From the NCBI RefSeq assembly GCF_001719065.1, contig NZ_LWAF01000003.1, positions 62,001 through 126,000 of the forward strand: 64,000 nt of DNA. The letters run 5' to 3'. The notes beneath the pieces are model-generated. The model ran no database searches. It worked only from the letters and a program-made list of their open reading frames with translations, and had not been told where the DNA came from. Origin of the DNA: Fervidobacterium thailandense. GTDB taxonomy: Bacteria > Thermotogota > Thermotogae > Thermotogales > Fervidobacteriaceae. This document shows positions 1-8,124 of this stretch, piece by piece. Position 1 is the stretch's first letter, and every line of letters begins with the position of its first letter. Both the position numbers and the translations under genes were made by a program.

Positions 1-1290
1 ATTTTTCCACCAGTAAGGAAGGACTGTATTGTTCAGGAGTAACGGATCCTCACGTCCAGTGAGCAAACCTTTGTTGACGAGTTCAATCCATATATCCGTA
101 CCCACGATGGGTGTGAATTCGTTAATTGAATAGTCGATCCCAGCATCCACGCACACATCAACGGCGTTCATAACGTCTTCGACCGTTTGCCCCGGCAAAT
201 TCACCATTATGTACGCACTAACTTCCTTGTGAGTGAAACCTGCGTTTTTCAAAATACGTGCCGCCCGGAGCAAATCCTCATCACGAATCTTGTCACCGGT
301 GGTACGTTGCAACTTTCCAGCGGTCTCGTAGCCAAGTTTTATGGTCTTAAAATTTGCCTCGTATAGTAAATCGGCTATTTCCTGGGTGAGCAACCTGGCG
401 TGGATCCCATTGGGGAGGTGAAACCTTAGCTTTTTGTTGAGTCCCCTTCTGATGATTTCTTTCAAGAGCGGTTTGAAATGGTTCTCTGCGTTCACCAAAA
501 TCGCATCGTCGAAGAATACGATGTCTTGTACGTTCAGAATTTCGGAGAACTTCTCGATCTCCTCGAGCACCAATTCCACAGGTTTGAACCTCATACGCTC
601 CCAGTTCCTGTGGGCAATACAATAAGTGCATCGGTACGGACAACCGAGGGTTGTGAGTAAAACAACGTACCCAACCTTCTCGTAAAGTTCGTAAGCTGGG
701 GAAAGTTGTGTGAACCAATCGATGTCAACCTCCGGTAGTTCCCAACCGAGAGTTCTGTTTAAAAACCGCGGTAGGTATCTCAAATCGGTATGTGTGAAAA
801 GAATCGTTCCACTTCGCTTTGCAACCGACGGCTGATTTCTAACGAAGAATCCGCCAAAGAAAATTGGAGCGTCCAGCTCCTCCTTGATTACCGATATCGT
901 ATCGAAGTAACCCGGGTACCAATAGGTGAGTGTCGAGGTAACGAAAACCGCGTCGACACCATTTTCACGTTCGCGACGGAGTTTTTCCCTAAAAAGTTCC
1001 TCGGGCATTCCGTAGCGTTTGTACTTGCGTGGCATAAAACTGAGTATTGGAGGCTTGGCAATCTCGACGTGTGGAAACTTACCGGTACCGTAAAATTTGT
1101 CCCTTGGAACTTTGACCCTCGACTGTAGTTCCGGATCGTAGCGGTTCATAAGGTCTATGAGTGTTACTTCCAATCCAAGTGTTTTTAAAAAGCTCCCAAC
1201 GTACAAAAGCCCAACGGGTTTCAACCAGAAATCGTAGGCTGCAAAGTCCTCTATCCAAGGGTTAACGAGTAAGATTCTTTTTCGCCTCAT
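1..1290 (-). CDS. B12-binding-type radical SAM protein, C-terminus beyond window
   Basis: An open frame runs from an ATG at 1290 to the window edge without a stop: 430 codons, 3' end missing. The N-terminal 150 or so residues (starting MRRKRILLVNPW) have the look of a cobalamin-binding Rossmann domain, with a WLKPVGLLYVGSFLK segment like those of B12-dependent radical SAM enzymes. The radical SAM cluster motif CPYRCTYC is at C217, C221 and C224, preceded by LLTTLG; further on come GYETAG and VNLPGQTVEDV. Such proteins bind a 4Fe-4S cluster and S-adenosylmethionine; the substrate cannot be told. The start lies 29 bases inside the end of coaX, so the two are probably co-transcribed. The family assignment is firm; a methylthiotransferase is unlikely because no N-terminal UPF0004 cysteines are present. 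Confidence 0.85.
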   Translation of the reverse strand, partial: MRRKRILLVNPWIEDFAAYDFWLKPVGLLYVGSFLKTLGLEVTLIDLMNRYDPELQSRVKVPRDKFYGTGKFPHVEIAKPPILSFMPRKYKRYGMPEELFREKLRRERENGVDAVFVTSTLTYWYPGYFDTISVIKEELDAPIFFGGFFVRNQPSVAKRSGTILFTHTDLRYLPRFLNRTLGWELPEVDIDWFTQLSPAYELYEKVGYVVLLTTLGCPYRCTYCIAHRNWERMRFKPVELVLEEIEKFSEILNVQDIVFFDDAILVNAENHFKPLLKEIIRRGLNKKLRFHLPNGIHARLLTQEIADLLYEANFKTIKLGYETAGKLQRTTGDKIRDEDLLRAARILKNAGFTHKEVSAYIMVNLPGQTVEDVMNAVDVCVDAGIDYSINEFTPIVGTDIWIELVNKGLLTGREDPLLLNNTVLPYWWKN

Positions 1291-2023
1291 AAAAGTAGTA
1301 CATCCCCCGCAGTGTCAGGTCTGGGTCCACAATACCATCCAGCCAACCTGCGACCAAGCTGGCCTGGCCTCCAGTGTGAACGATAACTGGATTTTCCCTG
1401 TATTCTCTCGATATATTTTCTACAAGGTACTTAACGGCACCAACGGTCGCGTTTATCGTACCGATCCTGATGTTTGAATCGGTATCCTTACCAACGAAAC
1501 CGTCGTACGGCTTCAATTCCACCTGCGGTAACTTCGCAGTACCACGAAACAGCGCGTGCACCATCATCTTGAAACCGGGGAGTATCGCACCACCTTCGTA
1601 ACGCCCTTCTTTTAAGACTTCGATCGTTATGGCCGTTCCATAGTCGACCACTATGCAATTTGGTCCGTATTCCTTGAAAGCGGCGATCACATCGCAAACG
1701 CGATCCGCGCCGATCTCCTTGGGATAATTGACCGCCCACACGATGCCATCGTAATCCTCCGCCTTGACAAAGTAGACCTCTCCCGAACCGTACTTTGAAG
1801 CGAAGTACTCGAAGATAATGTTGACCGACGGCACGACGGAGGAAACGACGATTGGCTTCGCGTTCACCATCTCTCCGAAGAGCGTTCTCAAAAACACGTA
1901 AAGTTCGTCTTCCGTCTCGTAGCGCTGCGTGGAAATGCGAAACTTTTTGAACTCCTTGCCATCACTCGTCAACGCCACGGTTGTGTGTGTATTACCCACG
2001 TCGAAAAGTAAAACACCTGCCAT
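1262..2023 (-). CDS. coaX: Type III pantothenate kinase
   Basis: Phosphorylates pantothenate with ATP, the first step of coenzyme A synthesis, in the cytoplasm. The protein opens with the ASKHA phosphate-1 motif (LLFDVGNTHT, D8 to N11), has the middle motif VVDYGTAITIEVL and later GGAILPG and HTGGQ, as in the CoaX family. At 253 residues it has the usual length. I chose the ATG at 2023 because GGGAGG lies 7 bases before it; an upstream in-frame ATG at 2047 would add 8 residues without a better site. It overlaps the following radical SAM gene. It fits with panC, the preceding pathway enzyme, at 30973 in the same window. Confidence 0.95.
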   Translation of the reverse strand: MAGVLLFDVGNTHTTVALTSDGKEFKKFRISTQRYETEDELYVFLRTLFGEMVNAKPIVVSSVVPSVNIIFEYFASKYGSGEVYFVKAEDYDGIVWAVNYPKEIGADRVCDVIAAFKEYGPNCIVVDYGTAITIEVLKEGRYEGGAILPGFKMMVHALFRGTAKLPQVELKPYDGFVGKDTDSNIRIGTINATVGAVKYLVENISREYRENPVIVHTGGQASLVAGWLDGIVDPDLTLRGMYYFYEAKKNLTR

Positions 2024-2055
2024 TTCTCTTCCCTCCCAGCTACTCATCCCAGTTT

Positions 2056-2064
2056 ATTATATCA
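2056..2064 (-). promoter_or_regulatory. Extended -10 promoter of coaX
   Basis: The minus strand reads TGATATAAT, a perfect TATAAT with the extended TG one base upstream, about 35 bases before the coaX start. No good -35 box is visible. It lies back to back with the plus-strand element at 2083. Confidence 0.55.
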
Positions 2065-2082
2065 CGAGTTCTCGGACACGCA

Positions 2083-2091
2083 TGGTATAAT
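2083..2091 (+). promoter_or_regulatory. Extended -10 promoter of the MBL-fold gene
   Basis: TGGTATAAT at 2083-2091 is an extended -10 element, 57 bases before the ATG at 2148. The same nine bases recur before panC, osmC, the rubredoxin gene and the Mini-III gene, which supports real use. The -35 region is poor. Confidence 0.55.
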
Positions 2092-2147
2092 GAATTTGTA
2101 CATCCAACATCACAACTCTATGACGATACCGGTAGTTGGAGGGAGTC

Positions 2148-2768
2148 ATGGGCCGTATGCTTGAAACACTGCAAGTCTTCAAAACGTCAGGACTTTTCCA
2201 AACGAACACGTACGTTTTTAAGGTCGGTGATGGTTGGTTCGTCGTTGATCCTGGAAAAGGCGTTCTGGATTTCCTAAAGAACTTCCTGTCACAGGATGTT
2301 AGCTTGAACGTTTTGTTAACCCACGGTCATTACGATCACATCGCGGGTATTCCAGAGCTCGAGTATTTTAACAGTCTCAAAATCTTTATCTCGGAAGAGG
2401 ATTCACCGCTTCTAAAAGATCCGAATTGGAATTATTCAGCCCCACTCGGTGATCCGCTGGTTTTAGAACGTGAGTGGACGAACGTAGATGATTACTTTAA
2501 CACAATATCTGCTCCGGGGCACACTCCGGGTTCTCGAATCATCATTTTTGATGGATACGTTTTCACCGGTGATGTGGTGTTTTCTAACACCGTGGGACGT
2601 TGGGACTTGTGTCCGTTGCCCAACGCACACGAGTTGATGGTCGAAACGATCAGAAGATTATCCGAGGCTTTCCGTCAGTTGCCGAACGATTGGTTGATCT
2701 TACCGGGCCACGGAGAGGTTGTAACCGTTGGAAAGCTTTTTTCTCTGAATCCGTTTTTCAAAAGGTAG
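2148..2768 (+). CDS. MBL-fold metal-dependent hydrolase (glyoxalase II-like)
   Basis: A 206-residue single-domain metallo-beta-lactamase-fold protein. The metal-binding signature is THGHYDHIAG (H59, H61, D63, H64); further ligands are in APGHTPGS, FTGDVVF and LPGHGEV near the end. Members hydrolyse thioesters such as S-lactoylglutathione or act on other substrates; the true substrate is not visible here. There is no rubredoxin or flavodoxin domain, so it is not an FprA-type oxidase. The ATG at 2148 follows GGAGGG by 4 bases; a TTG at 2136 overlaps the ribosome site and is less likely. The next gene, comB, starts 58 bases downstream on the same strand. Confidence 0.88.
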   Translation: MGRMLETLQVFKTSGLFQTNTYVFKVGDGWFVVDPGKGVLDFLKNFLSQDVSLNVLLTHGHYDHIAGIPELEYFNSLKIFISEEDSPLLKDPNWNYSAPLGDPLVLEREWTNVDDYFNTISAPGHTPGSRIIIFDGYVFTGDVVFSNTVGRWDLCPLPNAHELMVETIRRLSEAFRQLPNDWLILPGHGEVVTVGKLFSLNPFFKR

Positions 2769-2826
2769 GATGCCTCGCAACTAACTTTGATTCAGGCAGG
2801 GAGTGAGGTGAAGAGTTACGAAACTT

Positions 2827-3549
2827 TTGGACGTGTTATTCCTGCCCGATCTTCGCCCCACGTGGGATTTAGAGTACGATACCGCGGTCGTGATCGATGT
2901 ACTCAGGGCAACAACAACGATAGTCACAGCTTTAGCCAACGGGGCCCTGGAGGTCGTACCGGTCGCCTCCCTGGAAGAGGCGATGGAGTTCGGCAAGAGA
3001 GGATACTTAGTCTGCGGAGAACGTGGAGGACTGAAACCTCCAGAATTCGATCTGGGGAATTCACCGCTTGATTACACTCGCGATCGTGTAGAAGGCAGAA
3101 AGATTTGCATCACCACCTCGAATGGAACGAAAGCCATATTATGCGCTCTCAACTTTTCAAAGCGTGTCTTCCTCGGATCTTTTCTGAACTTATCAACCTT
3201 GGCTGAACGACTTAAAAATGTCGAAAAAATTATAATCATTTGCGCTGGAAACGAAAAAACGGTATCCTTTGAGGATTGCCTGCTGGCCGGGGCTATCGTG
3301 AGCAAATTGGTCGGCGCAGACGTGAGTTCAAACGGACCAAACGAGTCAGGTAAATTTTTCCTGAGTGACTCAGCGATGATAGTAAAGTACCTTTGGGAGA
3401 GTGTGAGGTTTCCGAATTTCCACGGTGTCCATGCAAAGAAACTAAGAGAGCTTGGCTTTTCTGAAGACGTTGAGTTCGCAAAAAGCGTCGACCTTTATAG
3501 TGTTGTTCCTGAGTTCGACGGGAACAAGATAGTACCTACGAACCGTTGA
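2827..3549 (+). CDS. comB: ComB-family 2-phosphosulfolactate phosphatase
   Basis: A 240-residue protein with the features I associate with ComB: an early acidic VVIDVLRATTTIVTA segment, the VCGERGG region, TTSNGTKA, and a C-terminal half with EDCLLAGAIV. ComB removes phosphate from 2-phosphosulfolactate in the coenzyme M and sulfolactate routes. ComA or ComC partners are not in the window, so the role in this bacterium is open; many bacteria carry this family outside methanogenesis. Translation probably starts at TTG 2827, since the frame is closed by a TGA at 2809 and no ATG or GTG fits. It converges on the small gene ending at 3569. Confidence 0.8.
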   Translation: MDVLFLPDLRPTWDLEYDTAVVIDVLRATTTIVTALANGALEVVPVASLEEAMEFGKRGYLVCGERGGLKPPEFDLGNSPLDYTRDRVEGRKICITTSNGTKAILCALNFSKRVFLGSFLNLSTLAERLKNVEKIIIICAGNEKTVSFEDCLLAGAIVSKLVGADVSSNGPNESGKFFLSDSAMIVKYLWESVRFPNFHGVHAKKLRELGFSEDVEFAKSVDLYSVVPEFDGNKIVPTNR

Positions 3550-3568
3550 GTTCACTTTCGGCAGGTAA

Positions 3569-3853
3569 CTATTCGTTTTTAAAGACGGTGACGACGTACA
3601 GAGCCCCAAATGAGAGCTGAAGGATAGCGGTGATTCGCCCATCGGTGATTCTGATTCGTCCACTCTTCTGAAGTATTGCCTTGGAACCACCCGACTCCAA
3701 CATTTCAACCAGCTCGTCGAGCATGATACTGCGTTCGATCATGCGCTGGAAGGTGTGCGGAGTTAGCAAAATGAGTCTTCCCAGACGGTTAATGTAAATC
3801 TCGCTAACCTCGCCACCTTCGTCATTTTTCAGCTTCGTGTCGCTATTCGTCAT
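3569..3853 (-). CDS. Small protein, DUF4258-like
   Basis: A 94-residue protein of unknown function. The stretch TPHTFQRMIERSIMLDELVEML followed by a short beta-rich tail (GRIRITDGRITAILQ and ALYVVTVF) resembles the layout of DUF4258 proteins, which are distant relatives of RelE/BrnT-type toxins. I see no antitoxin-like partner and the gene is the last of a housekeeping operon, so a toxin role is not supported. Its ATG directly abuts the stop of the yqeG-like gene (stop base 3854, start base 3853), implying translational coupling. The family guess is tentative. Confidence 0.6.
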   Translation of the reverse strand: MTNSDTKLKNDEGGEVSEIYINRLGRLILLTPHTFQRMIERSIMLDELVEMLESGGSKAILQKSGRIRITDGRITAILQLSFGALYVVTVFKNE

Positions 3854-4342
3854 CTAACACCTTTCCCCACTCTTTCGTTGGAATTTAAAGACGAGGCGTT
3901 CAAATAGTCGGAGAATTTTCGTTGACAGAAACTCCCTTCTGGTATCGAGCGGATCGACCTTTATCGTAAAGGCTCCCAGTAAATTCCCGAAAAGCACGTC
4001 AGTAAAGAGCTGATCACCGATGACGACAACCTTTTCCTTATCTTGCAAAAGTTCCTTCAGCTTTATTTTTACCTTCCAGACAAGTGGCTTCATCGCACGC
4101 CAGATAACCTGCACCTCGCAGTTCAACTTCCGAGGTTTACCGTTCGAAACGATAACAACCGTCGCACCTTTAGATTTCAGATATTCAAAAATGTCCAGAA
4201 CTTTGTCAGGTATTTCAGAGGACTTCCAAAGGTTGATGGTGTTGTCGAAATCAAATAAAAAAACGCTCTTGCCGTTTTGCAAGAGACTTTCGTAATCTAT
4301 ATCGGTTACACTACGCACGGTGAGGTCAATCCTCAAACTCAC
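3854..4342 (-). CDS. yqeG: YqeG-like HAD phosphatase
   Basis: A 162-residue HAD-superfamily protein of the YqeG (HAD-IIIA) type. Motif I is FLFDFDNTIN (nucleophile D31, acid D33), motif II is in VVIVSNGKPRK, and the final motif is VVVIGDQLFTDVLFGN. These enzymes hydrolyse phosphate esters in the cytoplasm; physiological substrates of YqeG proteins are not established. The start overlaps the stop of the sigma factor gene by 4 bases (ATGA), and the next gene begins right after its stop, so it sits inside an operon. Confidence 0.85.
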   Translation of the reverse strand: MSLRIDLTVRSVTDIDYESLLQNGKSVFLFDFDNTINLWKSSEIPDKVLDIFEYLKSKGATVVIVSNGKPRKLNCEVQVIWRAMKPLVWKVKIKLKELLQDKEKVVVIGDQLFTDVLFGNLLGAFTIKVDPLDTRREFLSTKILRLFERLVFKFQRKSGERC

Positions 4343-4962
4343 CCCTCCAGAAAAGTTAATAGCGAAGCGCTCAAGCGGTTACGCACGATCTTTTTTACCT
4401 TCTGAACGGTATTGTCCACCTTCTTGAAGTTAACACCAACCTTGTCTTGGATTTCGCGGTAGCTGAAGCCGTCGAGCCAAAGCTGAAATATTTCAATCTC
4501 GTCATCCTTCAGAGATTCAATAACCTCCTCGTAAACGATGCTCAGGATCGCTCGTTTTACGACGTTCTTATCCGTACTCACATCCGGAAGGAAGTAATCT
4601 ATCTGTTCGTCCTCATCATCGGTGAATATTGAATCGATACTCGTTGAATCCGATAGCATCTTGTTTTTCTTTCTGTTTTGGTACGTGATAAAGGTCTTTA
4701 TCTCCGACTCAATACTGCGCCATGCGAACGTAGAAAAAGAACTTTTCCCAGGTTCAAAGTAGAATATCGCTTTTATCAAACCTATAAGACCGTTTTGCAC
4801 GATATCGTCGAACTCGGCCCAGGGGGCGTAAAACTGCGAAGCAATTTTGACCACCATGGGGTGGAACTTTTCAACGATCAGATCCATAGCCTCGGCCAAG
4901 CCACTCTGTGCGAGTTCAACCAACTTCTCAACCGGTTTGCTCCTTAGAGCGTACTTTATCAT
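4339..4962 (-). CDS. Sigma-70-family RNA polymerase sigma factor, SigH-like
   Basis: A 207-residue sigma factor with region 2 and region 4 but no regions 1.1 or 3, as in SigH/sigma-30-type alternative factors. Region 2 includes WAEFDDIVQNGLIGLIKAI and FSTFAWRSIESEIKTF (the core-binding and -10-reading part). The C-terminal helix-turn-helix is in LDGFSYREIQDKVGVNFKKV. An acidic linker (TDDEDEQIDYF) separates the two. It would direct RNA polymerase to a separate promoter set; the genes it controls cannot be read from this window. It lies between two HAD phosphatase genes and overlaps the downstream one by 4 bases. No anti-sigma gene is adjacent. Confidence 0.88.
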   Translation of the reverse strand: MIKYALRSKPVEKLVELAQSGLAEAMDLIVEKFHPMVVKIASQFYAPWAEFDDIVQNGLIGLIKAIFYFEPGKSSFSTFAWRSIESEIKTFITYQNRKKNKMLSDSTSIDSIFTDDEDEQIDYFLPDVSTDKNVVKRAILSIVYEEVIESLKDDEIEIFQLWLDGFSYREIQDKVGVNFKKVDNTVQKVKKIVRNRLSASLLTFLEG

Positions 4963-4984
4963 CCAATTTGTCTCCCTCTAAACT

Positions 4985-5824
4985 TCACGAGATAATCTTG
5001 GCAAGTGTTCCTATGTCTTGAACTATGATATGCGGTTTGACGGGACCACGAAGACCATCCTCGGCCGTCGCTTCGCCGGTGAGTACCAGAACGGTCAGTG
5101 TACCACTTCGAATTCCGGCAAGAATGTCGGTGTAAATTCTGTCGCCAACAACGCAAGTTTCGTTCGGCGAGAGCCCGTGGTGACGGATAATCATATCGAT
5201 TAGCCTCGGTTCCGGCTTTCCGAAAACGATGTTTGGATAGACTCCGGAGGCCTTCCTCACAACGGAAGCGATGGCACCAGCATCCGGCAAAGGTCCATCC
5301 ACCGAAGGACAGTTCAAGTCAGGATTGGTCACCACGAAAAGCGCCCCTCTGGAAACGAAGATCGTGGCCTTTCTGATTTTTTCGTACGTTAACATTAGGT
5401 CAAAGGTTACGACGACGATTTCCGGGTCGTCCTCAACAACGGTGTGGCCAACCCGCCTAAATTCCTCTTTGATCTCCTCCGTGCCCACCACGTACACGCG
5501 TTTTGGTCCAAATTCCTCGAGCAAGTATTCAGCCGTAGCGACACCCGCCGTCACAATTTGTTCTCGCGAAAGCTGGAAACCAAGTCTTCGAAATTCCTCT
5601 AAGTAGCTGTCAATACTCTTGTTCGAATTGTTCGTAAGAAAGACAAGCCTGCAACCTTTTTTAAGGACCGTCTCGTAAAAAAGCTTGGAACCATCGAACG
5701 GTTTACCACTTAAGTAGAACGTACCATCTATATCCAGTATGAACAGTTTGCAATTTTTCACCCGTTCCAGACTTCCATCGTCAACCTCGATAACACGCGC
5801 ATCGTCAAGTATCGATTCTCTCAC
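4985..5824 (-). CDS. HAD-IIA (NagD-like) sugar phosphatase
   Basis: A 279-residue HAD hydrolase of subfamily IIA. Motif I is LFILDIDGTFYLSG (D31, D33); motif II is VFLTNNSNKS; the cap occupies the middle; the last motif is CVVGDRIYTDILAG, preceded by VFGKPEPRLID. NagD/PGP-type enzymes dephosphorylate small sugar or nucleotide phosphates. The GTG start at 5824 overlaps the stop of the Mini-III gene by 4 bases, and the sigma factor gene follows after 22 bases, so it belongs to the same operon. Confidence 0.88.
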   Translation of the reverse strand: MRESILDDARVIEVDDGSLERVKNCKLFILDIDGTFYLSGKPFDGSKLFYETVLKKGCRLVFLTNNSNKSIDSYLEEFRRLGFQLSREQIVTAGVATAEYLLEEFGPKRVYVVGTEEIKEEFRRVGHTVVEDDPEIVVVTFDLMLTYEKIRKATIFVSRGALFVVTNPDLNCPSVDGPLPDAGAIASVVRKASGVYPNIVFGKPEPRLIDMIIRHHGLSPNETCVVGDRIYTDILAGIRSGTLTVLVLTGEATAEDGLRGPVKPHIIVQDIGTLAKIIS

Positions 5825-6300
5825 CTTTTTTCCACCTCACTGGAACGTTTTAGGTCGTCTGCATCTGTCGAAATGTCCTCCACATCGGATCTGAGCGCTA
5901 CTTCCAACAATGCCTTCAACCTACTGCGGTCAGTTAGGTAAAGATACCCGACCAGTGCTTCGAACCCCGTGCTTCGCATGTATCGCTTATCACCGCCGTG
6001 CCTCCGTGCGCCTTTGCTGTTTATACCTCTTCTAACTACGCCAAGCTCCTTTTCGTTCAAAAGCGGTTCGATTATACCCAGAAGTCGACTCTGACCATCC
6101 CTCGAAACTAAGCGACTTGCACCTCGGTGCAGACGATCAACTTTCGTATCTCTGAGTACGAACAACTTCGCGTACAGGTTAAAAACCGCATCACCGATGT
6201 ACGCGAGTACATCTATGGAGACTTCTTCCGGATTCACCGAGGTATCCGGAAAGAACCCAGCTGGTGAGTTATCATCCGAGAGGAGGGGCAAAGCTACCAT
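5821..6300 (-). CDS. mrnC: Mini-ribonuclease III
   Basis: RNase III catalytic domain without a double-stranded-RNA-binding domain, the hallmark of Mini-III, which trims 23S rRNA ends. Visible motifs are DVLAYIGDAVFNLYAKLFVL (metal-binding acidic residue in GDAV), LHRGASRLVS, a RRGINSKGAR segment and RSTGFEALVGYLYL. About 159 residues, the usual length. The reading frame stays open far upstream, but that part is antisense to tmk and is not real coding. The ATG at 6300 directly abuts GGGAG; the TTG at 6291, nine bases after GGGAG, may be the true start. First gene of the Mini-III/HAD/sigma/yqeG operon. Confidence 0.85.
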   Translation of the reverse strand: MVALPLLSDDNSPAGFFPDTSVNPEEVSIDVLAYIGDAVFNLYAKLFVLRDTKVDRLHRGASRLVSRDGQSRLLGIIEPLLNEKELGVVRRGINSKGARRHGGDKRYMRSTGFEALVGYLYLTDRSRLKALLEVALRSDVEDISTDADDLKRSSEVEKR

Positions 6301-6343
6301 CTCCCACACGTAATCGTTGATACTGCTACGGAAATCCGTTGTT

Positions 6344-6352
6344 ATTATACCA
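6344..6352 (-). promoter_or_regulatory. Extended -10 promoter of the Mini-III operon
   Basis: The minus strand reads TATGGTATAAT, that is TGGTATAAT with an extended -10, about 45 bases upstream of the Mini-III start. No convincing -35 box. It would drive the five-gene operon down to 3569. Confidence 0.6.
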
Positions 6353-6430
6353 TAGTACGGGCTTTTATGATAGAATTTTCCTGTACCACACTGATGAGAA
6401 TGCAAAAGCAGCGTCGGAGGTGTTGTTGGG

Positions 6431-7039
6431 TTGTTCATATCGTTTGAAGGGCTCGATGGTTGCGGCAAGAGTACGCAAATAGAATTGCTCGCTGCGTATT
6501 TTGAAAGGAACGGGATTGAATACGTGAGAGTCAGGGAACCCGGTGGCACGAGTTTGGGTGAAGAAATTCGCAAACTCTTGCTCCACAAAGAAATGTGCGC
6601 AAGGAGTGAGTTGCTACTTTTCCTCGCGTCGCGAGCGCAACTTGTGGAAGAGGTGATAAAACCTGCCTTAAGTCGAGGAGTTGTTGTCATTGCGGACCGC
6701 TTCGCACATTCAAGCAACGCGTACCAGGGATGTGGACGCGGTTTGGGATACGAACTTGTCAAAAGCTTGAACGATTTTGCAACCGACAGGGTATATCCCG
6801 ACATCGTGTTCTTCCTTGATATACCGGAGGAAACCGTGTTTCAGCGGTTGGGAGTTGAAAAGGACAGAATCGAGAGGGAGACCTCAGAATTTTGGCGAAA
6901 CGTTCGGACTTGCTATATGAAGATGGCACAGGAAGAACCGGAAAGGTTCATCGTGATAGACGGCACAGCCGATGTGAGCGAAATTCACGAGAAGATCATC
7001 GGAGTTGTCCGGGCAAGAATGCGTGGGAAAAAATACTAA
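6431..7039 (+). CDS. tmk: Thymidylate kinase
   Basis: Phosphorylates dTMP to dTDP with ATP in the cytoplasm. P-loop FEGLDGCGKST (residues 6-15), the substrate motif REPGGTSLGEEIR, the DRFAHSSNAYQG segment with the catalytic DR, and a late LDIPEETVFQRL region; 202 residues is normal. The start is TTG 6431, placed 8 bases after GGAGGT; no ATG fits. The gene is transcribed away from the Mini-III operon and its end converges on fliQ, 18 bases apart, without an obvious terminator between them. Confidence 0.95.
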   Translation: MFISFEGLDGCGKSTQIELLAAYFERNGIEYVRVREPGGTSLGEEIRKLLLHKEMCARSELLLFLASRAQLVEEVIKPALSRGVVVIADRFAHSSNAYQGCGRGLGYELVKSLNDFATDRVYPDIVFFLDIPEETVFQRLGVEKDRIERETSEFWRNVRTCYMKMAQEEPERFIVIDGTADVSEIHEKIIGVVRARMRGKKY

Positions 7040-7057
7040 CTTGTCAGAAAGACGAAA

Positions 7058-7324
7058 TCAGACCATACTCATGTATTTTTCGATGATGTCTTTCACGAAC
7101 TCAATCATACTCTCGACCATCCAACCGAAAAGAAAGAGGAGTGTGATAAAGACTACTATTATCCTTGGAGCGAACGTTAGCGTTTGCTCGTGGATTTGTG
7201 TTGCCGCCTGGAATATGCTTATGAGGATACCAACGACCAGACTCACCAAAAGCGGTGGAAGTATGAGTGTTAATAATAACCTGATGGCATGCTGCATGAC
7301 GTCTATGAACACCTCAAGCGTCAC
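7058..7324 (-). CDS. fliQ: Flagellar biosynthesis protein FliQ
   Basis: An 88-residue membrane protein of the flagellar type III export gate. Two hydrophobic helices are seen, LLLTLILPPLLVSLVVGILI (with the family's PxLxxSLxVG pattern) and IIVVFITLLFLFGWMV, linked by FQAATQIHEQTLTFAPRI, the conserved FliQ cytoplasmic loop. FliP, FliQ and FliR form the export pore. The GTG start at 7324 lies 6 bases after GGAGGGAT. It is the last gene of the big motility cluster visible here; fliR is not in the window. Confidence 0.95.
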   Translation of the reverse strand: MTLEVFIDVMQHAIRLLLTLILPPLLVSLVVGILISIFQAATQIHEQTLTFAPRIIVVFITLLFLFGWMVESMIEFVKDIIEKYMSMV

Positions 7325-7356
7325 CGCAATCCCTCCGCAAAAAGCCGACAGCTTAA

Positions 7357-8124
7357 CTACCGAGCAAAACTCTTGACCAGGCTAACTATTACCGACTCCC
7401 AACCGTTTGCCAAGACGAAAATCAGTACCTTGAAGGGTAACGAAACAAGCACGGGAGGTATCATTATCATACCAAGAGACAATAGAATACTGGCAACAAC
7501 CATATCTATGACAATGAACGGGATGTAAAGGAGTATTCCCATCTTGAAACCTATCTCGATCTCTCCAAGTACGAAAGCCGAAACCAGGATGCTATCTGGT
7601 GCTTTGTCGATAGACTCCACACTTTGTTTTAACGCGTTAGCAAGTACGAAAACGTTATCTTCGTTGTGATGTGTGATAAGTTCGGCTATCATGAACTTCC
7701 TCACGCTTTTCATAGTTCGGTCGAAAAACTCCTGGTAGGTTATCTTCCCATCCACGTACGGTTGAATGGCGTTCTGATTTATCTCGTTCCAGGTAGGTTG
7801 CATGATGAAAAACGTAAGAATCAAAGCCAGCCCGATCAGAACTTGGTTGGGAGGAACCTGCCTCGTACCGAGTGCGTTCCTAACAAACGAAAAGACAATG
7901 ATTATACGAGTGAACGAGGTAAAAAGGATCAAGATACTCGGAGCGAGCGTTAGTACCGTTAAAACTAAAAGTATCTCCAGGGTAGCAACAAGATCCCTGG
8001 GACGTTGTGTCGGGGTTACTTGTATGCTGATACCAGGAAGGGGAACCTCGTCCTGAGCAAAAACCAGGTTGGGCAGAATCAGAAGGAGAAACGCGAGAAA
8101 AATTAGTCTGTGCCCATTCTTCAC
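7357..8124 (-). CDS. fliP: Flagellar biosynthesis protein FliP
   Basis: Core subunit of the flagellar export gate, 255 residues. An N-terminal signal peptide is clear (FLAFLLLILPNLVFAQ, cut after about residue 24), as in FliP proteins. Family signatures are FTRIIIVFSFVRNALGTRQVPPNQ and, near the end, GFKMGILLYIPFIVIDM with VASILLSLGMIMIPP. The GTG start at 8124 overlaps the stop of fliO by 4 bases; fliQ follows after 32 bases. Confidence 0.96.
   Translation of the reverse strand: MKNGHRLIFLAFLLLILPNLVFAQDEVPLPGISIQVTPTQRPRDLVATLEILLVLTVLTLAPSILILFTSFTRIIIVFSFVRNALGTRQVPPNQVLIGLALILTFFIMQPTWNEINQNAIQPYVDGKITYQEFFDRTMKSVRKFMIAELITHHNEDNVFVLANALKQSVESIDKAPDSILVSAFVLGEIEIGFKMGILLYIPFIVIDMVVASILLSLGMIMIPPVLVSLPFKVLIFVLANGWESVIVSLVKSFAR

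Noticed and set aside
3569-3853. Toxin-antitoxin reading of the DUF4258-like protein
   Set aside because: No antitoxin gene lies beside it and it is the end of a housekeeping operon.
6301-6804. N-terminal extension of the Mini-III frame
   Set aside because: It is antisense to the start of tmk and contains no family motif; the promoter at 6344 lies inside it.
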